Below are positions 1 to 6,612 of a stretch of DNA of 6,654 bases, piece by piece. A program made the translations under genes and the position numbers. Every line of letters begins with the position of its first letter. Positions within the stretch are counted from its first letter, which is position 1. The stretch covers positions 1 to 6,654 of the forward strand of contig CALVVD010000055.1 of assembly GCA_944363745.1 (NCBI GenBank), in the 5' to 3' direction. The stretch comes from an uncultured Bacilli bacterium. GTDB lineage: Bacteria; Bacillota_I; Bacilli_A; RF39; UBA660. Below the pieces are notes generated by a model. That model was not told the origin of the DNA and searched no databases. It worked only from the letters and a program-made list of their open reading frames with translations.

Positions 1-649
1 GAGGTTGTGATTTCATTCTTCTTTGCTTTCTATCTTTAACTACTTCTTCTAAAGCACTTTTATCGCCTTTTTCAAGTCTTATAGTTGCTTCTAAACAGAT
101 GTAATTTGGATGAGTCTGCAAGAAACTACTACGATAGTGAAAATCCATCTCTTCATTAGTTAAAGTAATAATCTTAAAATCATCTGTTAAGACTTTAACA
201 CTTCTTGTAACATAACCCATATCACTCTTATAAGCTCCTGCATTCATATAAATAGCACCACCAATAGTACCTGGTATACCTGTTGCAAATTCTAAGCCTG
301 CTAAACCTCTTTTAATAGATTCTCTAGCTACCTTCATTAAAGATGCTCCCGCTCCACAGATTATTTTATTATCATAAAATTCTATTTTATTAAATTCATC
401 TAACTTAATTAAAACTCCTTCATAAGTCTTATCACTAAATAATAAATTACTTCCATTACCTAATATTTTATATTTAATATTATATTTTTTTATCAATTTA
501 CATAATAGTACTAACTTTTCTATAGTCTTAGGATAAATAATCGCTCTTACAAGTCCTCCTACTTTATAAGTAGTATATTTACTTATAAAAACATCTTTAA
601 CTATTTTTCCTATATCATTAGATTCTACTTCATTTAAAAATTCTTTCAT
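1..649 (-). CDS. murB: UDP-N-acetylenolpyruvoylglucosamine reductase MurB, 3' end cut off by window
   Basis: MurB is a cytoplasmic FAD enzyme that reduces UDP-GlcNAc-enolpyruvate to UDP-MurNAc with NADPH, the second committed step of peptidoglycan precursor synthesis. I translated 216 residues from the ATG at 649-647. The FAD-binding domain shows TTYKVGG (26-32), GNGSNLLFSD (64-73) and GLEFATGIPGTIGG followed by AIYMNAGAY (118-140). YRSS (172-175) is typical of type II MurB, the Bacillus-like form. The frame is open to base 2 and ends ...RMKSQP, which matches the point in Bacillus MurB just before the C-terminal substrate domain. About 85 residues, including the catalytic C-terminal Glu, should lie outside the window. 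An in-frame ATG at 658 would overlap murG by 8 bases. I prefer 649 because AGGGGA at 658-663 then sits 8 bases upstream. The gene follows the murG stop after a single base, so translational coupling is likely. Confidence 0.95.
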   Translation of the reverse strand, partial: MKEFLNEVESNDIGKIVKDVFISKYTTYKVGGLVRAIIYPKTIEKLVLLCKLIKKYNIKYKILGNGSNLLFSDKTYEGVLIKLDEFNKIEFYDNKIICGAGASLMKVARESIKRGLAGLEFATGIPGTIGGAIYMNAGAYKSDMGYVTRSVKVLTDDFKIITLTNEEMDFHYRSSFLQTHPNYICLEATIRLEKGDKSALEEVVKDRKQRRMKSQP

Positions 650-650
650 C

Positions 651-1727
651 TTATTCATCCCCTACTACATCTAAAATTACATCATATATTTTACTAGCAC
701 TATCACTTATCTTCATTTTTAATAATTCTTTGCTCATACTATTTAATTTCTTTTTATCATTAATTAATTTATCTACTAAAGGTATTAAAGTATCTTTACT
801 AAAGTTCTCTTCTTCTAGTATTTCTACACCCTTACCTAAAGCTTTTGCATTCTTATATTGATGATTATTAGTAACATATGGACTAGGTACCATAATAGCA
901 GGTAAACCTATACTAGTAAGCTCTGAGATAGTAGATGCTCCACTTCTAGTAATCATTAAATCTGCATCTTTCATAAGAGCGATTAAATTATCATAGAAAG
1001 GTAATAGTTTTACATTATTACTTAGTTTTATATCTTTATAATCGTCATAATAGTTCTTACCTGTTATTAATAATACTTGATAGTTTTTATTATTAAATAG
1101 TGGTAATATTTCTTTTAATTTATTAGTCATAGTTAAAGAACCAAGAGACCCCATTACTATAATTACTAAAGGTAAATCTTTAATAAAACCTAAAGATGTC
1201 TTAGATACTTTTTTAATGTCTTTTATTTGTTCACTTCTAGGATTTCCTGTATATATTACTTTATCTTTAGGAAAGTATTCACTACTTTCTTTGAAAGACA
1301 CTAATATTTTATCTACATAGCGAGATAAGAATTTATTAGAAACACCAGGAATAGAATTTTGTTCGTGAATAATAGTTTTTATTTTAAGTTTAGAAGCAGA
1401 ATAAATAACTGGTGCTGATATATAACCACCAAAGCCAATAACGACATCTGGTTTAAACTTAGATAATTCTTCTTTCGCTTTCTTACAAGCTCTATAATAT
1501 GTTTTCATTACTTCAATATTTTTAAAAGGATTCTTACGGTTTAAACCTATCATTTTAATACCAACATAATTTATATTTTGTTTAGGAATAATATCTTTTT
1601 CCATTCTATCAGTTGTACCAATATAAAGAATATCTACATCTTTATCTTTTTCCTTAAGCTTAGAGATTAATGCTAAAGCGGGAAATATATGTCCACCAGT
1701 TCCTCCTGCTGTAATAACTATCTTCAT
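651..1727 (-). CDS. murG: UDP-GlcNAc:undecaprenyl-PP-MurNAc-pentapeptide GlcNAc transferase MurG
   Basis: MurG is a GT28-family (GT-B fold) peripheral membrane enzyme. It transfers GlcNAc from UDP-GlcNAc to lipid I to form lipid II on the inner face of the membrane. Counting from the ATG at 1727 (358 residues, normal length), the N-terminal domain has the glycine loop GGTGGH (8-13), GFGGY (98-102) and HEQN (121-124). The C-terminal donor domain has RSGAST (261-266), Glu269 and PSPYVTNNHQ ending at Gln290. The third glycine loop reads MGSLGS (192-197), whereas the common form is GGSxGA. An in-frame ATG at 1736 adds MNK, but AGGAAGG abuts it with no spacer. The same Shine-Dalgarno is 8-9 bases from the ATG at 1727, which also gives the usual MurG start MKIVITAGG. 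The gene lies 21-30 bases after the phosphohexomutase gene, in the same probable transcript. Confidence 0.97.
   Translation of the reverse strand: MKIVITAGGTGGHIFPALALISKLKEKDKDVDILYIGTTDRMEKDIIPKQNINYVGIKMIGLNRKNPFKNIEVMKTYYRACKKAKEELSKFKPDVVIGFGGYISAPVIYSASKLKIKTIIHEQNSIPGVSNKFLSRYVDKILVSFKESSEYFPKDKVIYTGNPRSEQIKDIKKVSKTSLGFIKDLPLVIIVMGSLGSLTMTNKLKEILPLFNNKNYQVLLITGKNYYDDYKDIKLSNNVKLLPFYDNLIALMKDADLMITRSGASTISELTSIGLPAIMVPSPYVTNNHQYKNAKALGKGVEILEEENFSKDTLIPLVDKLINDKKKLNSMSKELLKMKISDSASKIYDVILDVVGDE
658..663 (-). promoter_or_regulatory. Ribosome binding site of murB inside the murG end
   Basis: AGGGGA is contributed by the final Val-Gly-Asp codons of murG and lies 8 bases before the murB ATG at 649. 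It overlaps the alternative ATG at 658, arguing for the downstream start and for coupling to murG. Confidence 0.6.
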
Positions 1728-1736
1728 TTTATTCAT

Positions 1737-1743
1737 CCTTCCT
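1737..1743 (-). promoter_or_regulatory. Ribosome binding site choosing the murG start
   Basis: AGGAAGG directly abuts the in-frame ATG at 1736, but is 9 bases from the ATG at 1727. Normal spacing therefore selects 1727 as the start. Confidence 0.65.
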
Positions 1744-1757
1744 AGTATAAGATATGT

Positions 1758-3131
1758 TTATTTGTTATATTTAGTAATTAAACTTTCAAATTCTAATTTT
1801 ATTTCTTGTAATCTCTCATTATTAACCGCTTCATATCTACCGGTAATATTAGGTCCTGTATTACTAGCTCTTACACTAGCCCAACCATCAGGAAATGTTA
1901 CTCTAACACCATCTATATTATTATAAGAATAATTCTTTTCTTTACAATAATCTTCTATTTTTTTAACTACTTCATATTTTAACTCATCAGTAGATTTATA
2001 TTTAGTCTCAGGTGTAGAATAATATCTATTAATACCATCTAATAATTCATCTACTGACTTATTGGTATTAGATAGTATCTCTAATAATCTAAGCCCTGCA
2101 TAAATACCACTATCAAAGCCTAAGAATTTATCTCTAAAATAAACATGACCTGATAATTCTCCCCCAAAAGCAAGATCTAATTCTTTTACTTTCGCTTTAG
2201 TATAAGAGTTACCTGTTCTATAACAGTAAGGTGTTCCTCCTAGTTTAATAATTTCATCTTCTAGGCTCTTACTACATTTAACATCGTATAAAAATGTTTT
2301 ATTATTAACTTTATTAATGATATCTCTAATTATTATAATCATATAATAATCAATAGGAATAAATTCTCCCATACTAGAAATAACTCCTACTCTATCACCA
2401 TCACCATCAAAAGCAAGACCAACATCGGCTTTAGTATTTTTAACTACTTTTTTTAATTCTTCTAAATTACTTTCAATAGATGGATCAGGATGATGATTAG
2501 GAAATGTTCCATCGCTTTCACCATTAATTATTTTGTAACTAACAGGAACATTTTTAAATAGGTCATCTAAAAGAATAGAAGTTGTCCCATTACCTGGATC
2601 TAATACTACTTTAACTTTTCTATTACCAAAAGATAAATTATCTAAAAGAGCTTTAAAGTAATCAGCTTTAACATCACATTTAGTAATAGAGCCTTTACCA
2701 GTTACAAAGTTTCCTTTTTCTATATAATCATAGAAATCAGTTATCTCTTTTCCTTTAGCATTATCAAAATTAGAAAAAGCAATTTTAAAACCATTTTCAT
2801 CTTTAGGATTATGACTAGCAGTTATCATAATACCAGAATCAATATTAAGATCTATACAAGCATAATAATACATAGGAGTAGTTGTTAAAGATAAATCATA
2901 GACATTAATACCTGTTTCAATTAATCCTTGAATTAAGGCTTGATGCAAATCAGGAGAAGATATTCTATTATCATGACCAACAACACACTTAACTTTACCC
3001 AATTCTTTTAGTTTACTACCAAAAGCAAGACCGATAGTATAGGAAGTATCGACATCTATATCTGTTGGTACTACACCTCTAATATCATAAGCTCTAAAAA
3101 TGTTTTTATTAATATCTTTTTTTATTTTCAT
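1758..3131 (-). CDS. Phosphomannomutase/phosphoglucomutase (alpha-D-phosphohexomutase family)
   Basis: This cytoplasmic Mg-dependent enzyme interconverts hexose 6-phosphate and 1-phosphate (mannose and/or glucose), giving precursors for nucleotide sugars. At 457 residues it matches bacterial PMM/PGM, and all four domains of the superfamily can be seen. These are the phosphoserine loop TASHNP (104-109, Ser106), the metal loop DGDGDR (242-247), the sugar-recognition motif GGELSGH (323-329) followed by GFDSGIY (338-344), and the C-terminal phosphate-binding loop RASNTGPNITGRYEA (421-435). GELSGH is close to the GEMSGH of Pseudomonas AlgC and unlike the GEQSGH of GlmM, so a phosphoglucosamine mutase is less likely. 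Which sugar it prefers cannot be read from the sequence. The ATG at 3131 has AGAGGG 6 bases upstream, and a promoter lies just ahead. Its position before murG suggests supply of cell-envelope sugars, which is an inference from context. Confidence 0.93.
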   Translation of the reverse strand: MKIKKDINKNIFRAYDIRGVVPTDIDVDTSYTIGLAFGSKLKELGKVKCVVGHDNRISSPDLHQALIQGLIETGINVYDLSLTTTPMYYYACIDLNIDSGIMITASHNPKDENGFKIAFSNFDNAKGKEITDFYDYIEKGNFVTGKGSITKCDVKADYFKALLDNLSFGNRKVKVVLDPGNGTTSILLDDLFKNVPVSYKIINGESDGTFPNHHPDPSIESNLEELKKVVKNTKADVGLAFDGDGDRVGVISSMGEFIPIDYYMIIIIRDIINKVNNKTFLYDVKCSKSLEDEIIKLGGTPYCYRTGNSYTKAKVKELDLAFGGELSGHVYFRDKFLGFDSGIYAGLRLLEILSNTNKSVDELLDGINRYYSTPETKYKSTDELKYEVVKKIEDYCKEKNYSYNNIDGVRVTFPDGWASVRASNTGPNITGRYEAVNNERLQEIKLEFESLITKYNK

Positions 3132-3149
3132 TATGATCCCTCTTTCTAA

Positions 3150-3158
3150 ATTATAACA
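3150..3158 (-). promoter_or_regulatory. Probable extended -10 promoter before the phosphohexomutase gene
   Basis: TGTTATAAT on the minus strand is a perfect TGnTATAAT extended -10, in the only gap of any size between genes (79 bases). No good -35 lies 16-18 bases upstream, which is common for extended -10 promoters. Initiation 6-7 bases downstream, near 3143-3144, would leave a leader of about 13 bases with the Shine-Dalgarno AGAGGG (3143-3138) at its very 5' end. It would drive the phosphohexomutase, murG and murB genes separately from the upstream group. Confidence 0.55.
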
Positions 3159-3210
3159 TATTTTAAACTATTTATTTTTTATGACATATAGTATCTACAA
3201 AACTTTACAA

Positions 3211-3921
3211 TTATTTTTTCTTCTTTATAGCATATTTTTTTAAAATACTTAAAGAATTTGTTCCTTTTATATCTATTTTAGGGAAAGCATTTAACATATG
3301 ACGAACAAAGAAGTTAGTCTTAATTTTTCTTGACTTTAATTCATTTCTTATTATTTTAGTAAGTTCCATTGTTACATCTTTACTCTTAAACTTTAATGTA
3401 GATATTTTTACTTGACAAAGAGTTGTTATAGTAATAATTACATCTGTTAAGAAGATAATTAAAAGAATAATTGATACTATTCTAAAAGCTAAATGAGGAA
3501 GAATGTTTATAATAGTTGTAACTAAAGGATTTAGTATGTAAACAAAAGCGATGCCTCCTAAACCAAATAAAAAGGCATTAAATAGACAGACTCTTCCTTC
3601 TATATTAAATTTACGATCAGAATAATCCCACCATCTAGCTTTAAAGATTTTCTCTAAGATATAACTAGTAATATATTCTAGAGTTGTAGAGATAAAAGCA
3701 CTCATGACAAAGACTGTAAATAAATCATTTTTATATCTTAGAATAAATAGTTCCATTAAAAGACAAGAGATACCATATATAGGTAAATATGGTCCCAAAA
3801 AGAAACCTCTATTTAAAACTAATTTCTTTTCTCTTAAAGAACAGTTAGTTATTTCAATAATATATCCTAAAAAAGAATAAATCATAAATGATAAGAATAG
3901 ATATAGTATTTTATCTAACAT
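3211..3921 (-). CDS. CmpB-like integral membrane protein (putative ABC-transporter type IV family)
   Basis: This is a 236-residue membrane protein with about five hydrophobic segments (roughly 5-23, 41-60, 67-88, 113-133 and 147-170). The motifs WWDYS (97-101) and NIEGRVCL (106-113), with the early segment FLGYIIEI, are the signature I associate with the Firmicute family listed in Pfam as ABC_trans_CmpB. That family's transporter label is only putative. No ATP-binding partner is encoded here, so I would not call it a permease on this evidence. After the last membrane segment there is a basic, probably cytoplasmic tail of about 65 residues ending in AIKKKK. The start at 3921 has GGGGGAG just upstream, and the preceding ZIP stop is 11 bases away, so the two genes are very likely co-transcribed. 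The biological role is unknown. Confidence 0.75.
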   Translation of the reverse strand: MLDKILYLFLSFMIYSFLGYIIEITNCSLREKKLVLNRGFFLGPYLPIYGISCLLMELFILRYKNDLFTVFVMSAFISTTLEYITSYILEKIFKARWWDYSDRKFNIEGRVCLFNAFLFGLGGIAFVYILNPLVTTIINILPHLAFRIVSIILLIIFLTDVIITITTLCQVKISTLKFKSKDVTMELTKIIRNELKSRKIKTNFFVRHMLNAFPKIDIKGTNSLSILKKYAIKKKK

Positions 3922-3932
3922 AAAACTCCCCC

Positions 3933-4682
3933 TTAAATTAATAAACTAAGTAATAAAAGTATAACTCCTGTAATAAGACCTATTATAGTTATTTTTTTAT
4001 TTTTAGATTTTATTACTTTAGGCCATAATTCAAAGATAATTATATATAGAAGCATTCCTAAAGTAAGTGAAAGAAGAGAACCTATAACTGTATCACTTAC
4101 AGTATTTAAATTTAATAAATATGGGATAAGTCCTCCGACAAAGCTTGATAAGAATAGACTTCCTAAAAGAATAAGATAATCTTTACTTTTAGCATCACTT
4201 GCTCTTAATGTAGTAGTTATAATAATACCTAAAGGAATATTATGTAGTCCTACTCCTATACTCATAATAAGACCTAAAGAAATATCATTACAAGCTGATA
4301 GATAGATAGCCATACCTTCAACTATATTATGAATAATTAAAGCAATGGTAGCAAGTAAACCAATATGAACATAATTTTTTTTAACTTCATTTTTAGTTAG
4401 TTTATGATCTTCATGAAGAGGAATAAAATCATCTATTACTTTAAATACTAATAGACCTAACATACCAAATAATAGGAATAAATAGATATAAGTAATCCCT
4501 AAATGTTCTATTATTTCTGGAAGTAAATCTAATATTATTAACATAGTTAATAAAGATAGAGCAAAAGCAAAGATAAAGTCTAGGACTTTTCCTTGTTTTC
4601 TTATAAAAAAGGAGATAATTGTTCCTATTAAGATAAATACTCCTAAAAGAAATGTTATAAATAAAGCTAGTGTGTTACTCAT
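3933..4682 (-). CDS. ZIP family divalent metal transporter
   Basis: ZIP proteins move zinc, iron or other divalent cations into the cytoplasm. The 249 residues form about eight hydrophobic segments with a His/Asp/Glu-containing loop after segment 3 (DDFIPLHEDHK, 84-94), as in the family. The metal-site motifs are visible: HNIVEG (118-123) in segment 4 and HNIPLG (147-152) in segment 5, with a third acidic site FELWP (217-221) near segment 7. The second motif has Leu151 where ZupT-like proteins have Glu (HNIPEG), which may alter the two-metal centre. The ATG at 4682 has AGGAG nine bases upstream, placed inside the last codons of the nuclease gene. Coupled translation with that gene is therefore likely. 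Metal specificity cannot be predicted. No metal-regulator operator was recognised. Confidence 0.9.
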   Translation of the reverse strand: MSNTLALFITFLLGVFILIGTIISFFIRKQGKVLDFIFAFALSLLTMLIILDLLPEIIEHLGITYIYLFLLFGMLGLLVFKVIDDFIPLHEDHKLTKNEVKKNYVHIGLLATIALIIHNIVEGMAIYLSACNDISLGLIMSIGVGLHNIPLGIIITTTLRASDAKSKDYLILLGSLFLSSFVGGLIPYLLNLNTVSDTVIGSLLSLTLGMLLYIIIFELWPKVIKSKNKKITIIGLITGVILLLLSLLI

Positions 4683-4688
4683 AAGTTA

Positions 4689-5696
4689 TCACTCCTCATC
4701 TATGTCCATAATGATATTTAATTCATCTTCTGTTGGAAAATCTTTTAGTAAATTATTAGGAAGTTCATTAAATATTTTATATTCACTAATTCCTAATGGT
4801 TTATTAATATATTTTAAAGTATAATCTACTATTTGGTTATTTTTACTAGAACACAAAATAATACCAATAGAAGGATTATCATTTTTATCTTTTACTTGTT
4901 CATCTAGTGCAGTTAAATAAAAGCCCATCTTACTACCAAATTCAGGTTTAAACTTTCCTACTTTAAGTTCTACTGCAATATAACACTTTAGTTTAATATG
5001 ATAGAATAATAAATCTATATAAAAATCTTCATCACCTACAGTTATTTTATATTGATTACCTACGAAAGAAAAACCACTACCTAATTCTAATAAGACATTT
5101 TTTAAGCGTTCTAGCATTTTATTTTCTAATTCTTTTTCCTTGTAGTCTTCAGTTAATTCAATTAAATCAAAAACATAGGGTTCTTTCATAATATTATTGG
5201 CAAGATCACTATTTTCTTTTAAAGTTACTTTAAAATTATTATGTTTTACATTTTCAACTTGTCTTTTATATAAATTAGTATTTATCTGATAATCGAGAAT
5301 TGCTTTTGACCATCCTTCTTCTAGACATTTATTCATATACCACTTACGAATATTTTTATCTTTAACTTTTTGAATTAAGAGAATATTGTGTTTCCATGGT
5401 AATTTTGCACTTAGGTGCAAAAATTCATCATCATCTTTGTACTCTTTATAAAAAGATTTCATATAATTTAAATTTCTAGTAGAAAATCCTTTTAATGTAG
5501 GAAAAGCAGTTTTTAATTCAAAAGCTAAACTATCTACAAATTTACTACCCCAATCAGAATTATCATAAATTATTTTCCCAAGTCTATAATATAAATTAAC
5601 TAAATTGGCATTTGCATTTACCATTATTTCAAGTTGAGTTTTACTAATATCACATTTTATACTAGCTAATATTTCTTTAAATGTTTTATCTAACAT
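4689..5696 (-). CDS. DUF1016/YhcG family PD-(D/E)XK nuclease-domain protein
   Basis: This 335-residue protein has the two-domain build of the YhcG family. The N-terminal DUF1016 helical domain (about 5-150) contains WGSKFVDSLAFEL (49-61), GFSTRNLNYMKSF (70-82) and SAKLPWKHN (96-104). The C-terminal PD-(D/E)XK-like nuclease domain (about 165-320) has Asp228 in DFYIDLLFYH, Glu243 and Lys245 in AVELKVGKF, followed by FYLTALDEQVKD. All candidate catalytic residues are present and the reading frame is intact, so the gene looks functional. The family is common in accessory and mobile regions. Its cellular role is not firmly established, and a part in DNA repair or defence is an inference. No methyltransferase, helicase or toxin partner lies beside it. 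The ATG at 5696 follows a perfect AGGAGG with a 9-base spacer. The gene ends in tandem stops TGA TAA. Base composition resembles its neighbours. Confidence 0.93.
   Translation of the reverse strand: MLDKTFKEILASIKCDISKTQLEIMVNANANLVNLYYRLGKIIYDNSDWGSKFVDSLAFELKTAFPTLKGFSTRNLNYMKSFYKEYKDDDEFLHLSAKLPWKHNILLIQKVKDKNIRKWYMNKCLEEGWSKAILDYQINTNLYKRQVENVKHNNFKVTLKENSDLANNIMKEPYVFDLIELTEDYKEKELENKMLERLKNVLLELGSGFSFVGNQYKITVGDEDFYIDLLFYHIKLKCYIAVELKVGKFKPEFGSKMGFYLTALDEQVKDKNDNPSIGIILCSSKNNQIVDYTLKYINKPLGISEYKIFNELPNNLLKDFPTEDELNIIMDIDEE
4692..4696 (-). promoter_or_regulatory. Ribosome binding site of the ZIP gene inside the nuclease gene end
   Basis: AGGAG is formed by the last codons GAT GAG GAG and the TGA stop of the nuclease gene, 9 bases before the ZIP ATG at 4682. 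This ties ZIP translation to passage of ribosomes through the preceding gene. Confidence 0.65.
5403..5422. repeat. Perfect inverted repeat inside the DUF1016 nuclease gene
   Basis: TTTTGCAC, a TTAG loop, then GTGCAAAA form an 8-base perfect stem with a 4-base loop. It falls within the codons for Phe-Leu-His-Leu-Ser-Ala-Lys (92-98), next to the conserved SAKLPW motif. It lacks the trailing T-run and position expected of a terminator. It may be a coding coincidence, a protein-binding site, or an RNA hairpin. Confidence 0.6.
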
Positions 5697-5705
5697 TTTA
5701 TTTTT

Positions 5706-5711
5706 CCTCCT
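5706..5711 (-). promoter_or_regulatory. Ribosome binding site of the DUF1016 nuclease gene
   Basis: A perfect AGGAGG with a 9-base spacer to the ATG at 5696, the strongest Shine-Dalgarno in the window. It suggests efficient translation of the nuclease gene. Confidence 0.75.
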
Positions 5712-5726
5712 AGATTATAATTACTT

Positions 5727-6542
5727 TTAAAATATTACTACCATAATAACTATTAAAGCTAAGATAATACGATATATCATAAATAATTTAAAGTCATGTT
5801 TTCTTAAATATTGTAATAAGAATTTAATACAAATTAAACCAGTAATAAATGATATTACAATACCTAATATAAAGATAAAAGCATTATCTATTATTAAACT
5901 AATAGTACCACTATCTAATAGTTGTAAAGTAGCAGCACCTAAGACAACAGGTGCAGATAGATAGAAAGAAAATTTAGCAGAGGATTCTCTATCAACTTTT
6001 AGAGCTCTAGCACAAGCGATTGTTGTACCACTACGAGAAAAACCTGGTATTAGGGCAAATACTTGCGAACAACCTATTAAAATAGCATCTTTAAAAGATA
6101 TTTCTTTAGTATTTTTTTCTTCTTTACTTTTTTTATCTACTAAATAAATAATTACACCCATAACTATTAGAGCACAAGCGATTAAGATATAATTAGTTCT
6201 AATAGCTTTTTCTATTACATCTTCAAATAAAACTCCAACGATAGCAGCAGGAATAGTTGCAACAACTATTTGCCAAAATAACTTACCATCACTTGTTTTA
6301 ACACCTTTAGTAACTCCTTTTATTACCATATTTAAAAAGTCTTTAAAGAAAAATACGGCAATAGCTAAAAGAGTACCAACGTGTAGTGCTAAATCAAAAC
6401 ATAAGTCAATTTTAGATGACATTGATGCTCCTATTCCAAATAAATCTCTAAAGATTATTAAATGAGCACTACTTGAAATTGGAAGGAACTCTGCTATTCC
6501 TTGTATAATTCCTAAAATAATTGTATTAATGATATCTTGCAT
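5727..6542 (-). CDS. uppP: Undecaprenyl-diphosphatase UppP (BacA)
   Basis: UppP is an integral membrane phosphatase that removes a phosphate from undecaprenyl diphosphate. This regenerates the lipid carrier used for peptidoglycan and other envelope polymers, and overexpression of the family gives bacitracin resistance. From the ATG at 6542 the protein has 271 residues, the normal length. The family's (E/Q)xxxE motif is Gln14 to Glu18 in GIIQGIAEFLPISSSAHL, with His27 close by. The second catalytic motif is PGFSRSGTT (166-174, Arg170). Both motifs are complete, and the remainder is made of hydrophobic helices. A longer in-frame reading from a GTG at 6620 would add 26 residues, but it runs through the promoter and lacks a ribosome binding site. 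The start at 6542 has AGAGG 8 bases upstream. It is the first gene of the block and has its own promoter. Confidence 0.96.
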   Translation of the reverse strand: MQDIINTIILGIIQGIAEFLPISSSAHLIIFRDLFGIGASMSSKIDLCFDLALHVGTLLAIAVFFFKDFLNMVIKGVTKGVKTSDGKLFWQIVVATIPAAIVGVLFEDVIEKAIRTNYILIACALIVMGVIIYLVDKKSKEEKNTKEISFKDAILIGCSQVFALIPGFSRSGTTIACARALKVDRESSAKFSFYLSAPVVLGAATLQLLDSGTISLIIDNAFIFILGIVISFITGLICIKFLLQYLRKHDFKLFMIYRIILALIVIMVVIF

Positions 6543-6550
6543 AAATCTAA

Positions 6551-6555
6551 CCTCT
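6551..6555 (-). promoter_or_regulatory. Ribosome binding site fixing the uppP start
   Basis: AGAGG ends 8 bases before the ATG at 6542. It decides in favour of this start over the upstream GTG at 6620, which has no comparable site. Confidence 0.7.
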
Positions 6556-6568
6556 TTTCTACTTAATA

Positions 6569-6597
6569 AGTATAGCATTAAAAAGAAATAATTTAAA
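6569..6597 (-). promoter_or_regulatory. Probable sigma-A promoter of uppP (extended -10)
   Basis: On the minus strand the -10 box is TATACT (6574-6569), preceded by TG one base away (6577-6576), which makes an extended -10. A 17-base spacer separates it from TTTAAA (6597-6592), a four-of-six match to TTGACA. Transcription should begin near 6562, giving a leader of about 20 bases before the uppP ATG. It was identified by eye only. Confidence 0.6.
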
Positions 6598-6612
6598 GGA
6601 CTAGAAAAACAA

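Noticed and set aside
1758..3131. Phosphoglucosamine mutase GlmM for the wall pathway
   Set aside because: The sugar motif is GELSGH followed by GFDSGIY, as in PMM/PGM, not the GEQSGH of GlmM. Neighbouring mur genes alone do not justify the GlmM call.
3132..3210. Intrinsic terminator after the CmpB-like gene
   Set aside because: The gap has A/T runs and weak dyads such as ACTAT...ATAGT, but no GC-containing stem followed by a U-run on the transcribed strand.
3211..4682. A two-component ABC transporter formed by the two membrane proteins
   Set aside because: No ATP-binding subunit with Walker motifs is present, and the 3933-4682 product clearly carries ZIP motifs.
4689..4691. TGA read as tryptophan (mycoplasma code)
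   Set aside because: Tryptophans, for example the WW pair of the CmpB-like protein, are encoded by TGG. The nuclease gene ends normally at TGA, followed at once by TAA, and the next gene's start signals fit this end.
4689..5696. Restriction-modification or other complete defence system
   Set aside because: Only the nuclease-domain protein is present. The adjacent genes are a ZIP transporter and UppP, with no methyltransferase, helicase or toxin-antitoxin pair.
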